Source: Paraoerskovia marina DSM 21750 (GTDB lineage: Bacteria > Actinomycetota > Actinomycetes > Actinomycetales > Cellulomonadaceae). From it: a stretch of 64,000 bases of DNA. The notes beneath the pieces were generated by a model. It was not told the origin of the DNA and did not search any database. It saw only the letters and a program-made list of their open reading frames with translations. The position numbers and the translations under genes are program-made. The DNA is taken from contig NZ_JNIY01000003.1 of NCBI RefSeq assembly GCF_000701465.1, positions 744,001 to 808,000 of the forward strand, written 5' to 3'. Numbering within the stretch: position 1 is the first letter of the stretch; each line of letters starts with the position of its first letter. Of the stretch, positions 17,948 to 27,925 are shown piece by piece.

Positions 17948-19072
17948 GTGAGCAACGAGATCGAGATCGGCCGTGGAAAGCGTGGTCGCCGCGCATTCTC
18001 CTTCGACGACATCGCGGTGGTGCCCTCGCGGCGCACGCGCGACCCGAAGGACGTGTCCGTCGGGTGGCAGATCGACGCCTACCACTTCGACCTGCCGATC
18101 GTCGCGGCGCCGATGGACTCGGTGATGAGCCCGGCCACGGCCGTCCAGCTCGGCAAGCTCGGTGGCCTCGGCGTCCTCGACCTCGAGGGCCTGTGGACCC
18201 GGTACGAGACCCCGGAGCCGTACCTCGCCGAGATCGCCTCGCTCGCACCCGCCGACGCGACCCGGCGCATGCAGGAGCTCTACGCGGAGCCGATCAAGGC
18301 CGAGCTGATCACGCAGCGGCTCAAGGAGATCCGTGACGCGGGCGTCACCGTCGCCGGTGCGCTCTCCCCGCAGCGCACCCAGGAGCACTACCAGACCGTC
18401 GTCGACGCCGGTGTCGATCTCTTCGTCATCCGCGGCACCACGGTCTCGGCGGAGCACGTCTCGGGCAATGCCGAGCCGCTCAACCTCAAGCGCTTCATCT
18501 ACGAGCTCGACGTCCCCGTGATCGTCGGCGGAGCCTCCACCTACACGGCCGCGCTGCACCTCATGCGGACCGGTGCCGCGGGCGTGCTCGTCGGGTTCGG
18601 CGGCGGCGCCGCGCACACCACGCGCGTCTCGCTCGGCATCCACGCCCCGATGGCGACCGCGGTGGCCGACGTCGCGGCGGCGCGGCGCGACTACCTCGAC
18701 GAGTCGGGCGGACGCTACGTCCACGTCATCGCCGACGGCGGGGTCGGGCACTCCGGGGACATGGTCAAGGCCGTGGCCTGCGGTGCCGACGCCGTCATGC
18801 TCGGCGCAGCGCTGGCCCGGGCCGACGAGGCGCCCGGTCGCGGCTGGCACTGGGGCCCCGAGGCGCACCACTCGCAGCTGCCGCGCGGCGAGCGCGTCGA
18901 GGTCGGCAACCACGGCCCGCTCGACGAGATCCTCTTCGGTCCCGGACGTCAGGCCGACGGCACCACGAACATCGTCGGTGCGCTGCGCCGGGCGATGGCG
19001 ACCACGGGATACTCGGACCTCAAGGAGTTCCAGCGCGTCGAGGTCGTCGTCTCGCCGTACCAGCCGCGCTGA
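17948..19072 (+). CDS. guaB3: GuaB3-type IMP dehydrogenase-related protein
   Basis: This encodes 374 aa and is the CBS-less paralogue of guaB found in many actinobacteria. FSFDDIAVVPSRRTRDP and the C-terminal YVHVIADGGVGHSGDMVKA match the IMPDH/GMPR barrel. The active loop reads GGGAAHTTR where IMPDH has GPGSICTTR, so the catalytic cysteine is replaced by histidine. Ordinary IMPDH or GMP reductase chemistry, both of which need that cysteine, is therefore unlikely unless another residue substitutes. The start GTG lies 6 nt after TAGGCT. Confidence 0.92.
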   Translation: MSNEIEIGRGKRGRRAFSFDDIAVVPSRRTRDPKDVSVGWQIDAYHFDLPIVAAPMDSVMSPATAVQLGKLGGLGVLDLEGLWTRYETPEPYLAEIASLAPADATRRMQELYAEPIKAELITQRLKEIRDAGVTVAGALSPQRTQEHYQTVVDAGVDLFVIRGTTVSAEHVSGNAEPLNLKRFIYELDVPVIVGGASTYTAALHLMRTGAAGVLVGFGGGAAHTTRVSLGIHAPMATAVADVAAARRDYLDESGGRYVHVIADGGVGHSGDMVKAVACGADAVMLGAALARADEAPGRGWHWGPEAHHSQLPRGERVEVGNHGPLDEILFGPGRQADGTTNIVGALRRAMATTGYSDLKEFQRVEVVVSPYQPR

Positions 19073-19095
19073 CCGTCGGGGTCGTACCCGCCGGA

Positions 19096-19101
19096 TAACC
19101 T
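19096..19101 (+). promoter_or_regulatory. -10-like hexamer for leaderless dehydrogenase gene
   Basis: TAACCT, 6 nt (GGGGGC), then ATG at 19108. Confidence 0.45.
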
Positions 19102-19107
19102 GGGGGC

Positions 19108-20727
19108 ATGGACAACCCTTCCGCGCTCTCCGCCTCCGCCGGCCCGCTGGACCCGGAGCACCCCGCGTCGTCGTACGCCCTGGAGCCCGACGTCGCGACG
19201 CCGCTGATCGCGCGCATCGTCACCTCGCAGACCAGCGGGACGCACACCTCCGAGCTCCCGTTCACGGGCGCGCCGCTGGTGACGTTCCCGACCTCGTCGG
19301 ACGACGACGTCGAGCTGGCGTTCTCCCGGGCACGCGCCGCACAGCCGTCGTGGGCGGCCACGGCACTGCGGGAGCGTACCGCCGTGCTGCGACGGTTCGC
19401 CGACCTGGTGCTCGAGCGTCAGACCGAGGTGCTGGACATCGTCCAGATGGAGACCGGCAAGTCGAGGACGAGCGCGTTCGACGAGGTCGCGTACTGCTCG
19501 GTGGCGGCCCGGCACTTCTCCGTGCGTGCAGGTCGATATCTCGCGGACCGGCGCGAGCCGGGCATGTTCCCGGTCCTCACCTCGGTGACGGTCGACCGTC
19601 GCCCGGTCGGCGTCGTCGGCGTCGTGTCCCCGTGGAACTACCCGCTGACGCTCTCGGTGTCCGAGCTCCTCCCCGCGCTGGTCGCGGGCAACGCCGCCGT
19701 GCTGCGGCCGGATCCCCAGACGACGCTGACCGCGCTCTGGGCCGTCGAGCTCCTCGCCGAGGCAGGGCTGCCCGACGGCGTGGTCCAGGTGGTCGCCGGT
19801 GGCGGCGAGATCGGGGCGGCCGTCGTGGACCGGGCCGACCACATCGCCTTCACGGGGTCCACCCCGACGGGCCGGGTCGTCGGTCGCCGGGCCGGGGAGC
19901 GCCTCATCGGCGCAACCCTCGAGCTGGGCGGGAAGAATCCCCTCTACGTGGCCGACGACGTCGACCCGGTGCTCGCCGCGTCCGGGGTGGCGCGTGCGTG
20001 CTTCGCGAACACCGGCCAGCTCTGCGTCTCGATCGAGCGGCTCTACGTCCACGGGGACGTCCTCGACGAGTTCCTCGAGGTGTTCGTCCCGCTCGTGCGC
20101 GACCTGCGCCTCGGGACGGGGCTCGACTACGGCTACGACATCGGGTCCCTGACGTCGCAGGCCCAGCTCGACCGCGTGCAGGGGCACGTCGAGGACGCGG
20201 TCGCCCGCGGTGCGCGGGTGCTCGCCGGCGGGGTGCACCGCACCGACGTCGGGCCGTACAGCTATGCGCCCACCGTGCTCAGCGACGTTCCCGACGACGC
20301 GGTGTGCACGACGGAGGAGACGTTCGGGCCGGTGGTCGCGATCACGGTCGTGGGCTCGGACGACGAGGCCGTCGAACGCATGAACGCGACGCAGTTCGGG
20401 CTCAACGCGAGCGTGTGGACCGGCGACACGCGCCGTGGCCGTCGCATCGCGGCCCGGATCGACGCGGGCACCGTCGGCGTCAACGACGGGTTCACGTCGG
20501 CGTGGGGCTCGGTGGGCGCACCCCAGGGCGGCCACAAGTCGTCGGGCCTCGGGCGGCGCCACGGCCGGGAGGCGATCGAGGCGATGACCGAGTCGCGGAG
20601 CATCGTCGTCCAGCGCGGCGTGATGCGCGGACTGAGCCTGGACACGCTCTACGACACGGGCGCAGCCCGGGCGACGGGCCTGCTCACCGGCGCGCTGCGG
20701 CTGATGAACAGGCTCCGCCTGCCGTAG
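19108..20727 (+). CDS. Succinic semialdehyde dehydrogenase-like aldehyde dehydrogenase
   Basis: This encodes 539 aa. Aldehyde dehydrogenase motifs are complete: VSPWNYPLTLSV for the cofactor fold, FTGSTPTGRVVG, the general base glutamate in LELGGKNPLYV, and the nucleophile cysteine in NTGQLCVSIERLYV. The overall pattern matches the actinobacterial GabD2-type NADP enzymes that oxidise succinic semialdehyde to succinate. Substrate is a family-level prediction. It converges on ackA with a 13-nt gap. Confidence 0.88.
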   Translation: MDNPSALSASAGPLDPEHPASSYALEPDVATPLIARIVTSQTSGTHTSELPFTGAPLVTFPTSSDDDVELAFSRARAAQPSWAATALRERTAVLRRFADLVLERQTEVLDIVQMETGKSRTSAFDEVAYCSVAARHFSVRAGRYLADRREPGMFPVLTSVTVDRRPVGVVGVVSPWNYPLTLSVSELLPALVAGNAAVLRPDPQTTLTALWAVELLAEAGLPDGVVQVVAGGGEIGAAVVDRADHIAFTGSTPTGRVVGRRAGERLIGATLELGGKNPLYVADDVDPVLAASGVARACFANTGQLCVSIERLYVHGDVLDEFLEVFVPLVRDLRLGTGLDYGYDIGSLTSQAQLDRVQGHVEDAVARGARVLAGGVHRTDVGPYSYAPTVLSDVPDDAVCTTEETFGPVVAITVVGSDDEAVERMNATQFGLNASVWTGDTRRGRRIAARIDAGTVGVNDGFTSAWGSVGAPQGGHKSSGLGRRHGREAIEAMTESRSIVVQRGVMRGLSLDTLYDTGAARATGLLTGALRLMNRLRLP

Positions 20728-20740
20728 GGGCTCTCGCCCG

Positions 20741-21982
20741 TCAGGCGCCGGTGGCCTCCAGGCACTGGCGGGCGATCGCCAGCTCCTCGTTGGTGGGGAT
20801 CACCATGACGGTGGTCCGCGCCCACTCGGGAGAGATCACGCGCGGCTCGCTGATCCGCCCGGCGTTGCGCTCCGGGTCGACGGCAAAGCCGAATCCCTCG
20901 AGCCCCTCCATCACGCGGGAGCGGACGACGTCGTCGTTCTCGCCGGCCCCGGCCGTGAAGACGATGACGTCGACGCGGCCGAGGACCGCGGCGTAGGCGC
21001 CGATGTACTTGCGGAGCCGGTGCAGGTAGACGTCGAGCGCGAGCTCCGCGTCCTCGTCTCCCTCGGCGATGAGCTCGTGCAGCGCACGGAAGTCGTTCTC
21101 GCCGCTCAGCCCCTTGAGCCCCGACTGCTTGTTGAACAGCGTGTCGACCTCGTCGACGTCCATCCCCGCGTTGCGCATCAGGTGGAAGACGACGGCGGGG
21201 TCGATGTCGCCCGTCCGGGTGCCCATGACGAGGCCCTCGAGGGGCGTCAGGCCCATCGAGGTCTCGACCGCCGCCCCGCCGCGCACCGCGGACGCGGAGG
21301 CCCCGTTGCCGAGGTGCAGGACGATCTGGTTCAGGTCCTCGAGGCGCCGACCCAGGACTCGTGCGGCCTTCCCGGAGACGTAGTTGTGCGACGTGCCGTG
21401 GAAGCCGTACCGGCGGATGCCGTGCTCCTCGGCGACGTCCTTGTTCAGGGCGTACGTCGCGGCAGCCTCGGGCAACGTCGCGAAGAAGGCGGTGTCGAAG
21501 ACCGCGACGTGCGGGACGTCAGGCAGGAGCTCGCGGGCCACCTCGATCCCCGTCGCGTTCGCCGGGTTGTGCAGCGGGGCGAGCGGGATCAGGTCGCGGA
21601 TCTGCCGGAGCACGTCGTCGTCGATCAGGGTCGGCTCGGAGAAGATCGCCCCGCCGTGGACGACACGGTGCCCGACCGCGCGGACGTGAGCGTCCTCGAT
21701 CGACGGGCCGACCTCCTCGAAGATGCCGAGCGCGAGCCGCAGGGCGTCACCGTGGTCGGCGATCGGCTGCTCGCGCACCGTCGCGTTGCCGGCGAACTTG
21801 TGCTTGAGGAGCCCGGGGCCGTCCTCGCCGATCCGCTCGACCAGGCCCGTGGCGATCGCCTCACCGCCCACCGGGTTGACGAGCTGGTACTTCAGGGACG
21901 ACGAGCCGGAGTTGAGGACGAGGACCGACCCGTGGGCGCCTCGTGCGGTGGTGACGCCGTCGCCGGCGGGAAGTGTGCTCAT
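20741..21982 (-). CDS. ackA: Acetate kinase
   Basis: This encodes 413 aa. It has SVLVLNSGSSSLKYQ at the N terminus, GHRVVHGG, the GFHGTSHNYVS block and LGNGASASAVRGG, all canonical for acetate kinase. The enzyme interconverts acetyl-phosphate + ADP and acetate + ATP. The ATG at 21982 overlaps the pta stop (ATGA at 21979-21982), so pta and ackA are co-translated. Confidence 0.97.
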   Translation of the reverse strand: MSTLPAGDGVTTARGAHGSVLVLNSGSSSLKYQLVNPVGGEAIATGLVERIGEDGPGLLKHKFAGNATVREQPIADHGDALRLALGIFEEVGPSIEDAHVRAVGHRVVHGGAIFSEPTLIDDDVLRQIRDLIPLAPLHNPANATGIEVARELLPDVPHVAVFDTAFFATLPEAAATYALNKDVAEEHGIRRYGFHGTSHNYVSGKAARVLGRRLEDLNQIVLHLGNGASASAVRGGAAVETSMGLTPLEGLVMGTRTGDIDPAVVFHLMRNAGMDVDEVDTLFNKQSGLKGLSGENDFRALHELIAEGDEDAELALDVYLHRLRKYIGAYAAVLGRVDVIVFTAGAGENDDVVRSRVMEGLEGFGFAVDPERNAGRISEPRVISPEWARTTVMVIPTNEELAIARQCLEATGA

Positions 21983-24081
21983 GCGGGGTCTCCCTGAGAA
22001 GTTCCGGCCTGCGCCTGGATGGCGGTGATGGCGACGGTGTTGACGATGTCCTGGACCAGCGCGCCGCGCGAGAGGTCGTTGACGGGCTTGTTCAGGCCCT
22101 GCAGGACCGGGCCCACGGCCACGGCGCCGGCTGAGCGCTGGACGGCCTTGTAGGTGTTGTTGCCCGTGTTCAGGTCCGGGAAGATGAACACGGTTGCCTT
22201 GCCCGCGACGTCGGACCCGGGCATCTTCGACGCGGCGACGCTGGCGTCGACGGCCGCGTCGTACTGGATCGGGCCCTCGACGAAGAGGTCCGTCGAGCGC
22301 TCCCGCACCAGGGCGGTCGCGTCCCGGACCTTCTCGACGTCGGCACCCGAGCCGGACGCGCCCGTCGAGTAGGACAGCATCGCGACCTTCGGGTTCACAC
22401 CGAACTGCGCGGCGGTCGCGGCCGACGAGATGGCGATGTCTGCGAGCTCGGTCGCGGACGGGTCGGGGTTCACGGCGCAGTCCCCGTAGACGAGCACGCG
22501 GTCCTCCAGGCACATCAGGAAGACGGACGAGACGACCGAGACGCCGGGAACGGTCTTGATGATCTCGAACGACGGCCGGATCGTGTGGGCCGTGGTGTGC
22601 GCGGCACCGGAGACCATCCCGTCCGCGTCGCCCATGTGCACCATCATGGTGCCGAAGTAGGAGACGTCGGTGACGATCTCCCGAGCCCGCTCGACGGTCA
22701 TGCCCTTGTGCGCCCGCAACCGTGTGTACTCCGCGGCGAACCGGTCGACGTACGCCGGGTCGTGCGGCGACAGGATGCGCGCCGCCTCGATGTTGAGGCC
22801 CAGCTCGATCGCGCGCGAGCGGACCTCCGGCTCCTCGCCGAGGATCACGAGGTCGGCGACCTGCCGGCCGAGGAGCGTCGAGGCCGCCCGCAGGATCCGG
22901 TCGTCAGAACCCTCGGGGAGCACGATCCGCTTGCGGTCCGCCCGCGCCCGCGACAAGAGCTCGTACTCGAACATCAGCGGCGTGACCGTGTCCGGGCGGG
23001 GGACGTCGAGGTGCTGCAGGAGCGTGGCGCCGTCGACGTTCTGCTCGAACAGGGCCAGGGCCGTGTCGATCTTGCGCTGCGAGTCCTTGGTCACCCGGCC
23101 CCGGACGCGGGACGCGGCGCTCGCGGTCCGGAACGTACCCATCTCCGTGCGGATGACGGGAAGGCGCGGGTCGAGGTCGGCGATCAGGTCGGCGCTCGTG
23201 GGCGGCGGGTAGAAGCCGCCGTTGAGCACGATGCCGGCGATCGACGGGAAGCCCGGGGCGGAGTGCGCCGCGATCAGGCCGATGAGGAGCTCGGCGCGGT
23301 CGCCGGGGGTGATGATCAGGGCGCCGTCCGTGATGCGCTCGAGGAGGTGCTCGAGGCTCATCGCGCCGACGAGGACGTCGAGGACCTCGCGGCCCAGCAG
23401 CTCGCGGTCGCCGAAGACGAGCCGGCCGTCGACGGCCTCCATCATCGCCTGGACGGTCGGTGCGGTCAGGAACGGCTCGTCCGGGATCGCCCAGGACGGC
23501 AGGTCGAGGGCGTCGAGCTCGGACCGGACGGTCTCGAGGTCCGTGGGGGTGCAGCGGTTGGCGATCACGCCGACCGGCTGTGCGTGGTTGGCCTGCAGCT
23601 CGCCCACGGACACCTCGGCGAGCTGGCGGATGCCCCCGGCATCGCGGTTCCTGCCCGAGACGACCAGGAGGACGGGGGAGCCGAGGTTCGCGGCGACGCG
23701 GGCGTTGAAGGCGAGCTCGGTCGGGCCGGCGATGTCGGTGTAGTCCGTGCCGATCACCACGACGACGTCGCACACGGCCGCCACCGCGTGGTAGCGGGAC
23801 AGGATCCGGCTCAGCGCGGCGTCCGGGTCGGCGTGGACGTCCTCGTAGGTCACGCCGATCGCGTCCTCGTAGGCCAGGTCGACGCCGTCGTGCGCGAGGA
23901 GGAGCTCGAGGACGTAGTCGCGGTCCTCGGCGGCGTCGCCGCGTGCGGTGTTCCGCGCGACCGGTCGGAACACCCCGACGCGGGTCGCGCGCCGGACGAG
24001 CTGGTCCAGGACCCCCAGAGCGACCGTCGACTTTCCGGTATCGCCCTCGGGGCTGGTGATGTAGACGCTGCGTGTGTTCAC
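21979..24081 (-). CDS. pta: Phosphate acetyltransferase
   Basis: This encodes 700 aa from GTG 24081, the position where the family begins (NTRSVYITSPEGDTGKST). It is the long form: a BioD-like P-loop domain (residues 1-~220), a DRTGG domain (~220-330) and the catalytic PTA domain (~370-690) with SYSTGASGSGADVEKV. It interconverts acetyl-CoA and acetyl-phosphate. With phosphoketolase upstream on the same strand it forms a route from xylulose-5-phosphate to acetyl-CoA or acetate. The 250 nt before the start hold no recognisable gene, and I see no clear promoter there. Confidence 0.96.
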   Translation of the reverse strand: MNTRSVYITSPEGDTGKSTVALGVLDQLVRRATRVGVFRPVARNTARGDAAEDRDYVLELLLAHDGVDLAYEDAIGVTYEDVHADPDAALSRILSRYHAVAAVCDVVVVIGTDYTDIAGPTELAFNARVAANLGSPVLLVVSGRNRDAGGIRQLAEVSVGELQANHAQPVGVIANRCTPTDLETVRSELDALDLPSWAIPDEPFLTAPTVQAMMEAVDGRLVFGDRELLGREVLDVLVGAMSLEHLLERITDGALIITPGDRAELLIGLIAAHSAPGFPSIAGIVLNGGFYPPPTSADLIADLDPRLPVIRTEMGTFRTASAASRVRGRVTKDSQRKIDTALALFEQNVDGATLLQHLDVPRPDTVTPLMFEYELLSRARADRKRIVLPEGSDDRILRAASTLLGRQVADLVILGEEPEVRSRAIELGLNIEAARILSPHDPAYVDRFAAEYTRLRAHKGMTVERAREIVTDVSYFGTMMVHMGDADGMVSGAAHTTAHTIRPSFEIIKTVPGVSVVSSVFLMCLEDRVLVYGDCAVNPDPSATELADIAISSAATAAQFGVNPKVAMLSYSTGASGSGADVEKVRDATALVRERSTDLFVEGPIQYDAAVDASVAASKMPGSDVAGKATVFIFPDLNTGNNTYKAVQRSAGAVAVGPVLQGLNKPVNDLSRGALVQDIVNTVAITAIQAQAGTSQGDPA

Positions 24082-24330
24082 GGCTCGGCTCTCGCTCGAC
24101 GATGGTGGTACCCATTCCATCGCATTGCACCGGTGAGTGCACGGGGTTCCGGCCCGCGAGAGCCGTGGTCTCGGTCTCAGTTCGCCGAGGACGGTCGGGA
24201 AACGCGCGGCTGGGGGCGGTTCGACGGTCGTGCGGTGCGCTCCCCGGAGTTGCTGGAGCCGGTCTCTGGTGGTGAAGGCCGCGCTGACCGACACGATGCC
24301 TGGGCGTGGCGATCTCTTGGTGCGGGGCGA

Positions 24331-24373
24331 GCCGGGGTGCGGCGGAGCGCTGATGCGCTCGCCGCACCCCGGC
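24331..24373 (-). terminator. Phosphoketolase terminator
   Basis: A stem of 19 pairs with one bulged G (arms 24331-24350 and 24355-24373) and a 4-nt loop, beginning 6 nt after the xfp stop on the minus strand. It separates xfp from pta-ackA. Confidence 0.8.
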
Positions 24374-24379
24374 TACCGT

Positions 24380-26860
24380 TTATTCGTTGTCGCCCCCCGT
24401 GGCGGCATTCGCGTCGACGTCCTGGCCGAGCCCGGCGGCCGCGGCCTCGGGCCAGACCCAGTCGCGGACCTCGGGGATGTCCTCCCCGTGCAGCCGGGTG
24501 TACTGCCGCGCGCCGAGCCGTGAGTCCACCATCCGCTGACGCAGGCTCGCCCGGCTGGTCCGGAGGCCCGGGACGCGGTCGATCACGTCGATCACCAGGT
24601 GGTAGCGGTCGAGGTCGTTGAGCATCACCATGTCGAACGGAGTTGTGGTGGTGCCCTCCTCCTTGTACCCGCGCACGTGGATGTTCGAGTGCCCGGTGCG
24701 GCGGTAGGTCAGGCGGTGGATCAGCCACGGGTAGCCGTGGTAGGCGAAGATGACCGGCTTGTCGGGCGTGAAGATGGTGTCGAAGTCGGAGTCGCTGAGT
24801 CCGTGCGGGTGCTCCTTGGCGTCCTGCATCCGCATCAGGTCGACGACGTTGACCACGCGGACCTTGAGCTCCGGGATCTCGCGGCGCAGGATGTCTGCCG
24901 CCGCGAGAACCTCCAGCGTGGGGACGTCCCCGGCGCACCCGAGGACGACGTCGGGCTCCTCGCCCTCGGTCTCGGTGCCGGCCCAGTCCCAGATGCCGAG
25001 CCCGCGGGTGCAGTGGGCGACGGCCTGGTCCATGGTCAGGAAGTCGGGCGCAGGCTGCTTGCCCGCGACGACGACGTTCACGTACTGCTTGGACCGCAGG
25101 CAGTGGTCGTACGTCGACAGCAGCGTGTTGGTGTCCGGCGGCAGGTAGACGCGGACGATCTCGGCCTTCTTGTTCACGACGTGGTCGATGAAGCCCGGGT
25201 CCTGGTGGCTGAAGCCGTTGTGGTCCTGGCGCCACACGTGGCTGGAGAGCAGGTAGTTCAGGCTGGCGATCGGTCGACGCCACGGGATCTCGTCCGTCAC
25301 CTTCAGCCACTTGGCGTGCTGGTTGAACATGGAGTCGACGATGTGGATGAACGCCTCGTAGCAGTTGAACAGGCCGTGGCGGCCCGTGAGGAGGTAGCCC
25401 TCGAGCCACCCCTGGCACTGGTGCTCCGAGAGCATCTCCATGACGCGGCCGGCGCGGGCGAGGTGGTCGTCGACCTCGGGGCCCTCGAACTCGGCGTTCC
25501 ACTGCTTGTCCGTGGCGTCGTAGACGGCCTGCAGGCGGTTCGACGCGGTCTCGTCCGGTCCGAAGATGCGGAAGTTGTCCGGGTTCTGGCGGATCACGTC
25601 GGTGAGCCACTGGCCAAGCACCTTCGGTGCTTCGGTCATGCCGCTGCCGGGGACCGGGACGTCGACGCCGTACTCGCGGAAGTCGGGCAGCCGCAGGTCC
25701 TTGAGGAGCTGGCCGCCGTTGGCGTGCGGGTTCGCGCTCATCCGGAGCTCACCGGTCGGTGCGAGCTCGCGGATGTCCGCGGCGACGCGACCCTCGTCGT
25801 CGAAGAGCTCGTCCGGGCGGTACGAGCGCAGCCACTGGTCCAGCACCTCGAGGTGCTCGGGGGTGTCCCGTGCGTTGGCCAGCGGGACCTGGTGCGCGCG
25901 CCAGGATCCCGTCGTCTTCTTGCCGTCGATGTAGTCGGGCCCGGTCCAGCCCTTCGGGGTCCGGAAGACGATCATCGGCCAGCGCGGGCGGTCCACGTCC
26001 CCGGAGGCGGCCCGGGCCTTGATCTCGGCGATCTCGTCGAGGACCGTGTCGACCATCGTGGCGAAGCGTCGGTGGACCTCGGTGTGCGACTCGTCGTCGA
26101 ATCCGGCGACGAACACGTGCGGCTCGTGGCCGTAGCCCCGCATCAGGGCGACGAGCTCGTCGTCGTCGATGCGTGCCAGCACGGTCGGGTTGGCGATCTT
26201 GTACCCGTTCAGGTGCAGGATCGGCAGCACGACCCCGTCCTGGGCCGGGTGGACGAACTTGTTCGAGTGCCAGGAGGTCGCGAGCGGCCCGGTCTCGGCC
26301 TCGCCGTCGCCCACGACCGCGGCGACCAGCAGGTCCGGGTTGTCGAACGCGGCACCGTAGGCGTGCGAGAGCGCGTAGCCGAGCTCGCCGCCCTCGTGGA
26401 TCGACCCGGGCGTCTCGGGTGCGACGTGCGACGGGATCCCGCCCGGGAACGAGAACTGGCGGAAGAGCCGACGCAGGCCCTCCGTGTCCTCGGTGATCGC
26501 GGGGTAGATCTCGGAGTAGGTGCCGTCGAGGTAGGCGGAGGCGACCAGGCCGGGACCACCGTGGCCGGGGCCCGTGATGAAGATCGTGGACTGCTGCCGC
26601 TCGGCGATCGCGCGGTTCAGGTGCGCGTAGAGGAAGTTCAGGCCGGGCGTGGTGCCCCAGTGACCGAGAAGACGTGGCTTGACGTCGTCGACGTCGAGCG
26701 GCGTGGTCAGGAGGGGGTTCGCGAGGAGGTAGATCTGGCCGACGGACAGGTAGTTGGCGGCCCGCCACCACCGGTCGATCCGCTCGAGCGTCTCCGCGGA
26801 CACGTCGCCGTGCCCGGCGGCCCATGCGTCCGTGGCGGGGCGGGGGGTGGTCAGGCTCAT
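24380..26860 (-). CDS. xfp: Xylulose-5-phosphate/fructose-6-phosphate phosphoketolase
   Basis: This encodes 826 aa. TPP-dependent phosphoketolase features include [34 protein letters not shown] and the C-terminal [13 protein letters not shown]. It splits xylulose-5-P (or fructose-6-P) with phosphate into acetyl-phosphate and glyceraldehyde-3-P (or erythrose-4-P). ATG 26860 is chosen because GGAG sits 6 nt upstream; a longer start at 26899 or 26872 lacks such a site. A CRP-like box lies 70 nt upstream. Pta and AckA encoded next can use the acetyl-phosphate. Confidence 0.96.
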   Translation of the reverse strand: MSLTTPRPATDAWAAGHGDVSAETLERIDRWWRAANYLSVGQIYLLANPLLTTPLDVDDVKPRLLGHWGTTPGLNFLYAHLNRAIAERQQSTIFITGPGHGGPGLVASAYLDGTYSEIYPAITEDTEGLRRLFRQFSFPGGIPSHVAPETPGSIHEGGELGYALSHAYGAAFDNPDLLVAAVVGDGEAETGPLATSWHSNKFVHPAQDGVVLPILHLNGYKIANPTVLARIDDDELVALMRGYGHEPHVFVAGFDDESHTEVHRRFATMVDTVLDEIAEIKARAASGDVDRPRWPMIVFRTPKGWTGPDYIDGKKTTGSWRAHQVPLANARDTPEHLEVLDQWLRSYRPDELFDDEGRVAADIRELAPTGELRMSANPHANGGQLLKDLRLPDFREYGVDVPVPGSGMTEAPKVLGQWLTDVIRQNPDNFRIFGPDETASNRLQAVYDATDKQWNAEFEGPEVDDHLARAGRVMEMLSEHQCQGWLEGYLLTGRHGLFNCYEAFIHIVDSMFNQHAKWLKVTDEIPWRRPIASLNYLLSSHVWRQDHNGFSHQDPGFIDHVVNKKAEIVRVYLPPDTNTLLSTYDHCLRSKQYVNVVVAGKQPAPDFLTMDQAVAHCTRGLGIWDWAGTETEGEEPDVVLGCAGDVPTLEVLAAADILRREIPELKVRVVNVVDLMRMQDAKEHPHGLSDSDFDTIFTPDKPVIFAYHGYPWLIHRLTYRRTGHSNIHVRGYKEEGTTTTPFDMVMLNDLDRYHLVIDVIDRVPGLRTSRASLRQRMVDSRLGARQYTRLHGEDIPEVRDWVWPEAAAAGLGQDVDANAATGGDNE

Positions 26861-26929
26861 CACGCACTCCATTTCGCAGGGGACTGCTGGTACCTCCATC
26901 CAACCTCAGGTCGGCGAGTCACGCGCGCT

Positions 26930-26945
26930 TGTGAACATCTTCGCA
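26930..26945. promoter_or_regulatory. CRP/GlxR-like box between xfp and surf1
   Basis: TGTGA-N6-TCGCA inside the longer imperfect palindrome CTTGTGAA-N4-TTCGCAAG (26928-26947), one mismatch from symmetry. It closely resembles the perfect box upstream of the membrane paralogue at 45791. It could serve either divergent gene. Confidence 0.55.
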
Positions 26946-26999
26946 AGTGTGATGTCCGACGTCACTCCGGGCGATGCGGAGGTGCGGCCGACGCGCGGT

Positions 27000-27005
27000 T
27001 ACCGT
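27000..27005 (+). promoter_or_regulatory. -10-like hexamer for leaderless surf1
   Basis: TACCGT, 6 nt, then GTG at 27012. Confidence 0.4.
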
Positions 27006-27011
27006 AGTGGC

Positions 27012-27851
27012 GTGTCCTCGACCGAACCGCGCGTGTCCTTCTGGCAGGTGGCGCGTCGCCCCCGGATGATCGCGCTCCTCCTTGTCTTTCTCGTCGCAGC
27101 CGGCGCGTGCGCGCGCCTGGGGATCTGGCAGATCGACCGGGCCCAGGCCAAGGGCGAGCTCGCCGAGAAGCAGGCCGCCCTCGAGGCGGCGGAAGAGGGT
27201 CCGGAAGGACTTGGCGTGCTGCTGCCGCCGCAGACGACGATCGCCGGCAGCCTCGTCGGTCGGACGGCCTGGGTCGAGGGGACGTACGAGGACGAGCAGT
27301 TCCTCGTCCCGGACCGCGTCCTCGACGGCGAGGACGGGATGCTCGTCCTCAGCCCGCTCCGGGTCACCGACGACGGGACCGACGGCGAGTCCTGGGCCGA
27401 CCTCTCCGGTCCGCCCGTGCTCGCGGTCGTGCGGGGCTGGGTCCCCGCCGGGACCGAGATCGACGATCCTGCGCTCGAGACGCCCGACGGCGTCGTCCGG
27501 CTCACCGGCTACCTGCAGGCGGGCGAGGCCTCGGCCGATGACACGACCCTCCCCGAGGGGCAGGTCGGCGCCGTCTCGACCGCCGAGCTCGCCAACGTCT
27601 GGGGGTCACCGATCTACAGCGGGTACCTCGTCGAGCGGTCCTCCGAGCCCGAGCAGGTCAGCCCGGACGACGGCGGTCCCGAGCCGTTGCCGCGTCCGAC
27701 GATCTCCGGCGGCGAGGGGTTCGACCTCCGCAACGCCTTCTACGCGCTGCAGTGGTTCGTCTTCGGCGGGTTCGCCGTGCTCCTGTGGGTGCGGCTCGTG
27801 CGGGACGAGGCGTCCGGTCGGCGCGGGCTCGCGCAACTCCCGATCGACTGA
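27012..27851 (+). CDS. SURF1 family protein
   Basis: This encodes 279 aa from GTG 27012. It has the SURF1 plan: an N-terminal membrane helix (MIALLLVFLVAAGACARLG then WQIDRAQ), a periplasmic/extracytoplasmic domain, and a C-terminal helix FYALQWFVFGGFAVLLWVRL. WQ.DR and the C-terminal ALQW motif are family signatures. SURF1 proteins help assemble cytochrome c oxidase (haem a delivery). No oxidase genes are adjacent. The start is inferred from the position of the first helix and the -10-like TACCGT. Confidence 0.85.
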   Translation: MSSTEPRVSFWQVARRPRMIALLLVFLVAAGACARLGIWQIDRAQAKGELAEKQAALEAAEEGPEGLGVLLPPQTTIAGSLVGRTAWVEGTYEDEQFLVPDRVLDGEDGMLVLSPLRVTDDGTDGESWADLSGPPVLAVVRGWVPAGTEIDDPALETPDGVVRLTGYLQAGEASADDTTLPEGQVGAVSTAELANVWGSPIYSGYLVERSSEPEQVSPDDGGPEPLPRPTISGGEGFDLRNAFYALQWFVFGGFAVLLWVRLVRDEASGRRGLAQLPID

Positions 27852-27925
27852 CCGTCGGACGCGCGCCGGACCGGCGCGGTGGTGTGACTTGGATCGCACC
27901 TCGGTGATGCGCTAGACATGCGCCC

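Noticed and set aside
27860-27882. GC-rich palindrome after surf1 as a terminator
   Set aside because: The stem is only about 6 bp with a 5-nt loop and no U tract; too weak to call.
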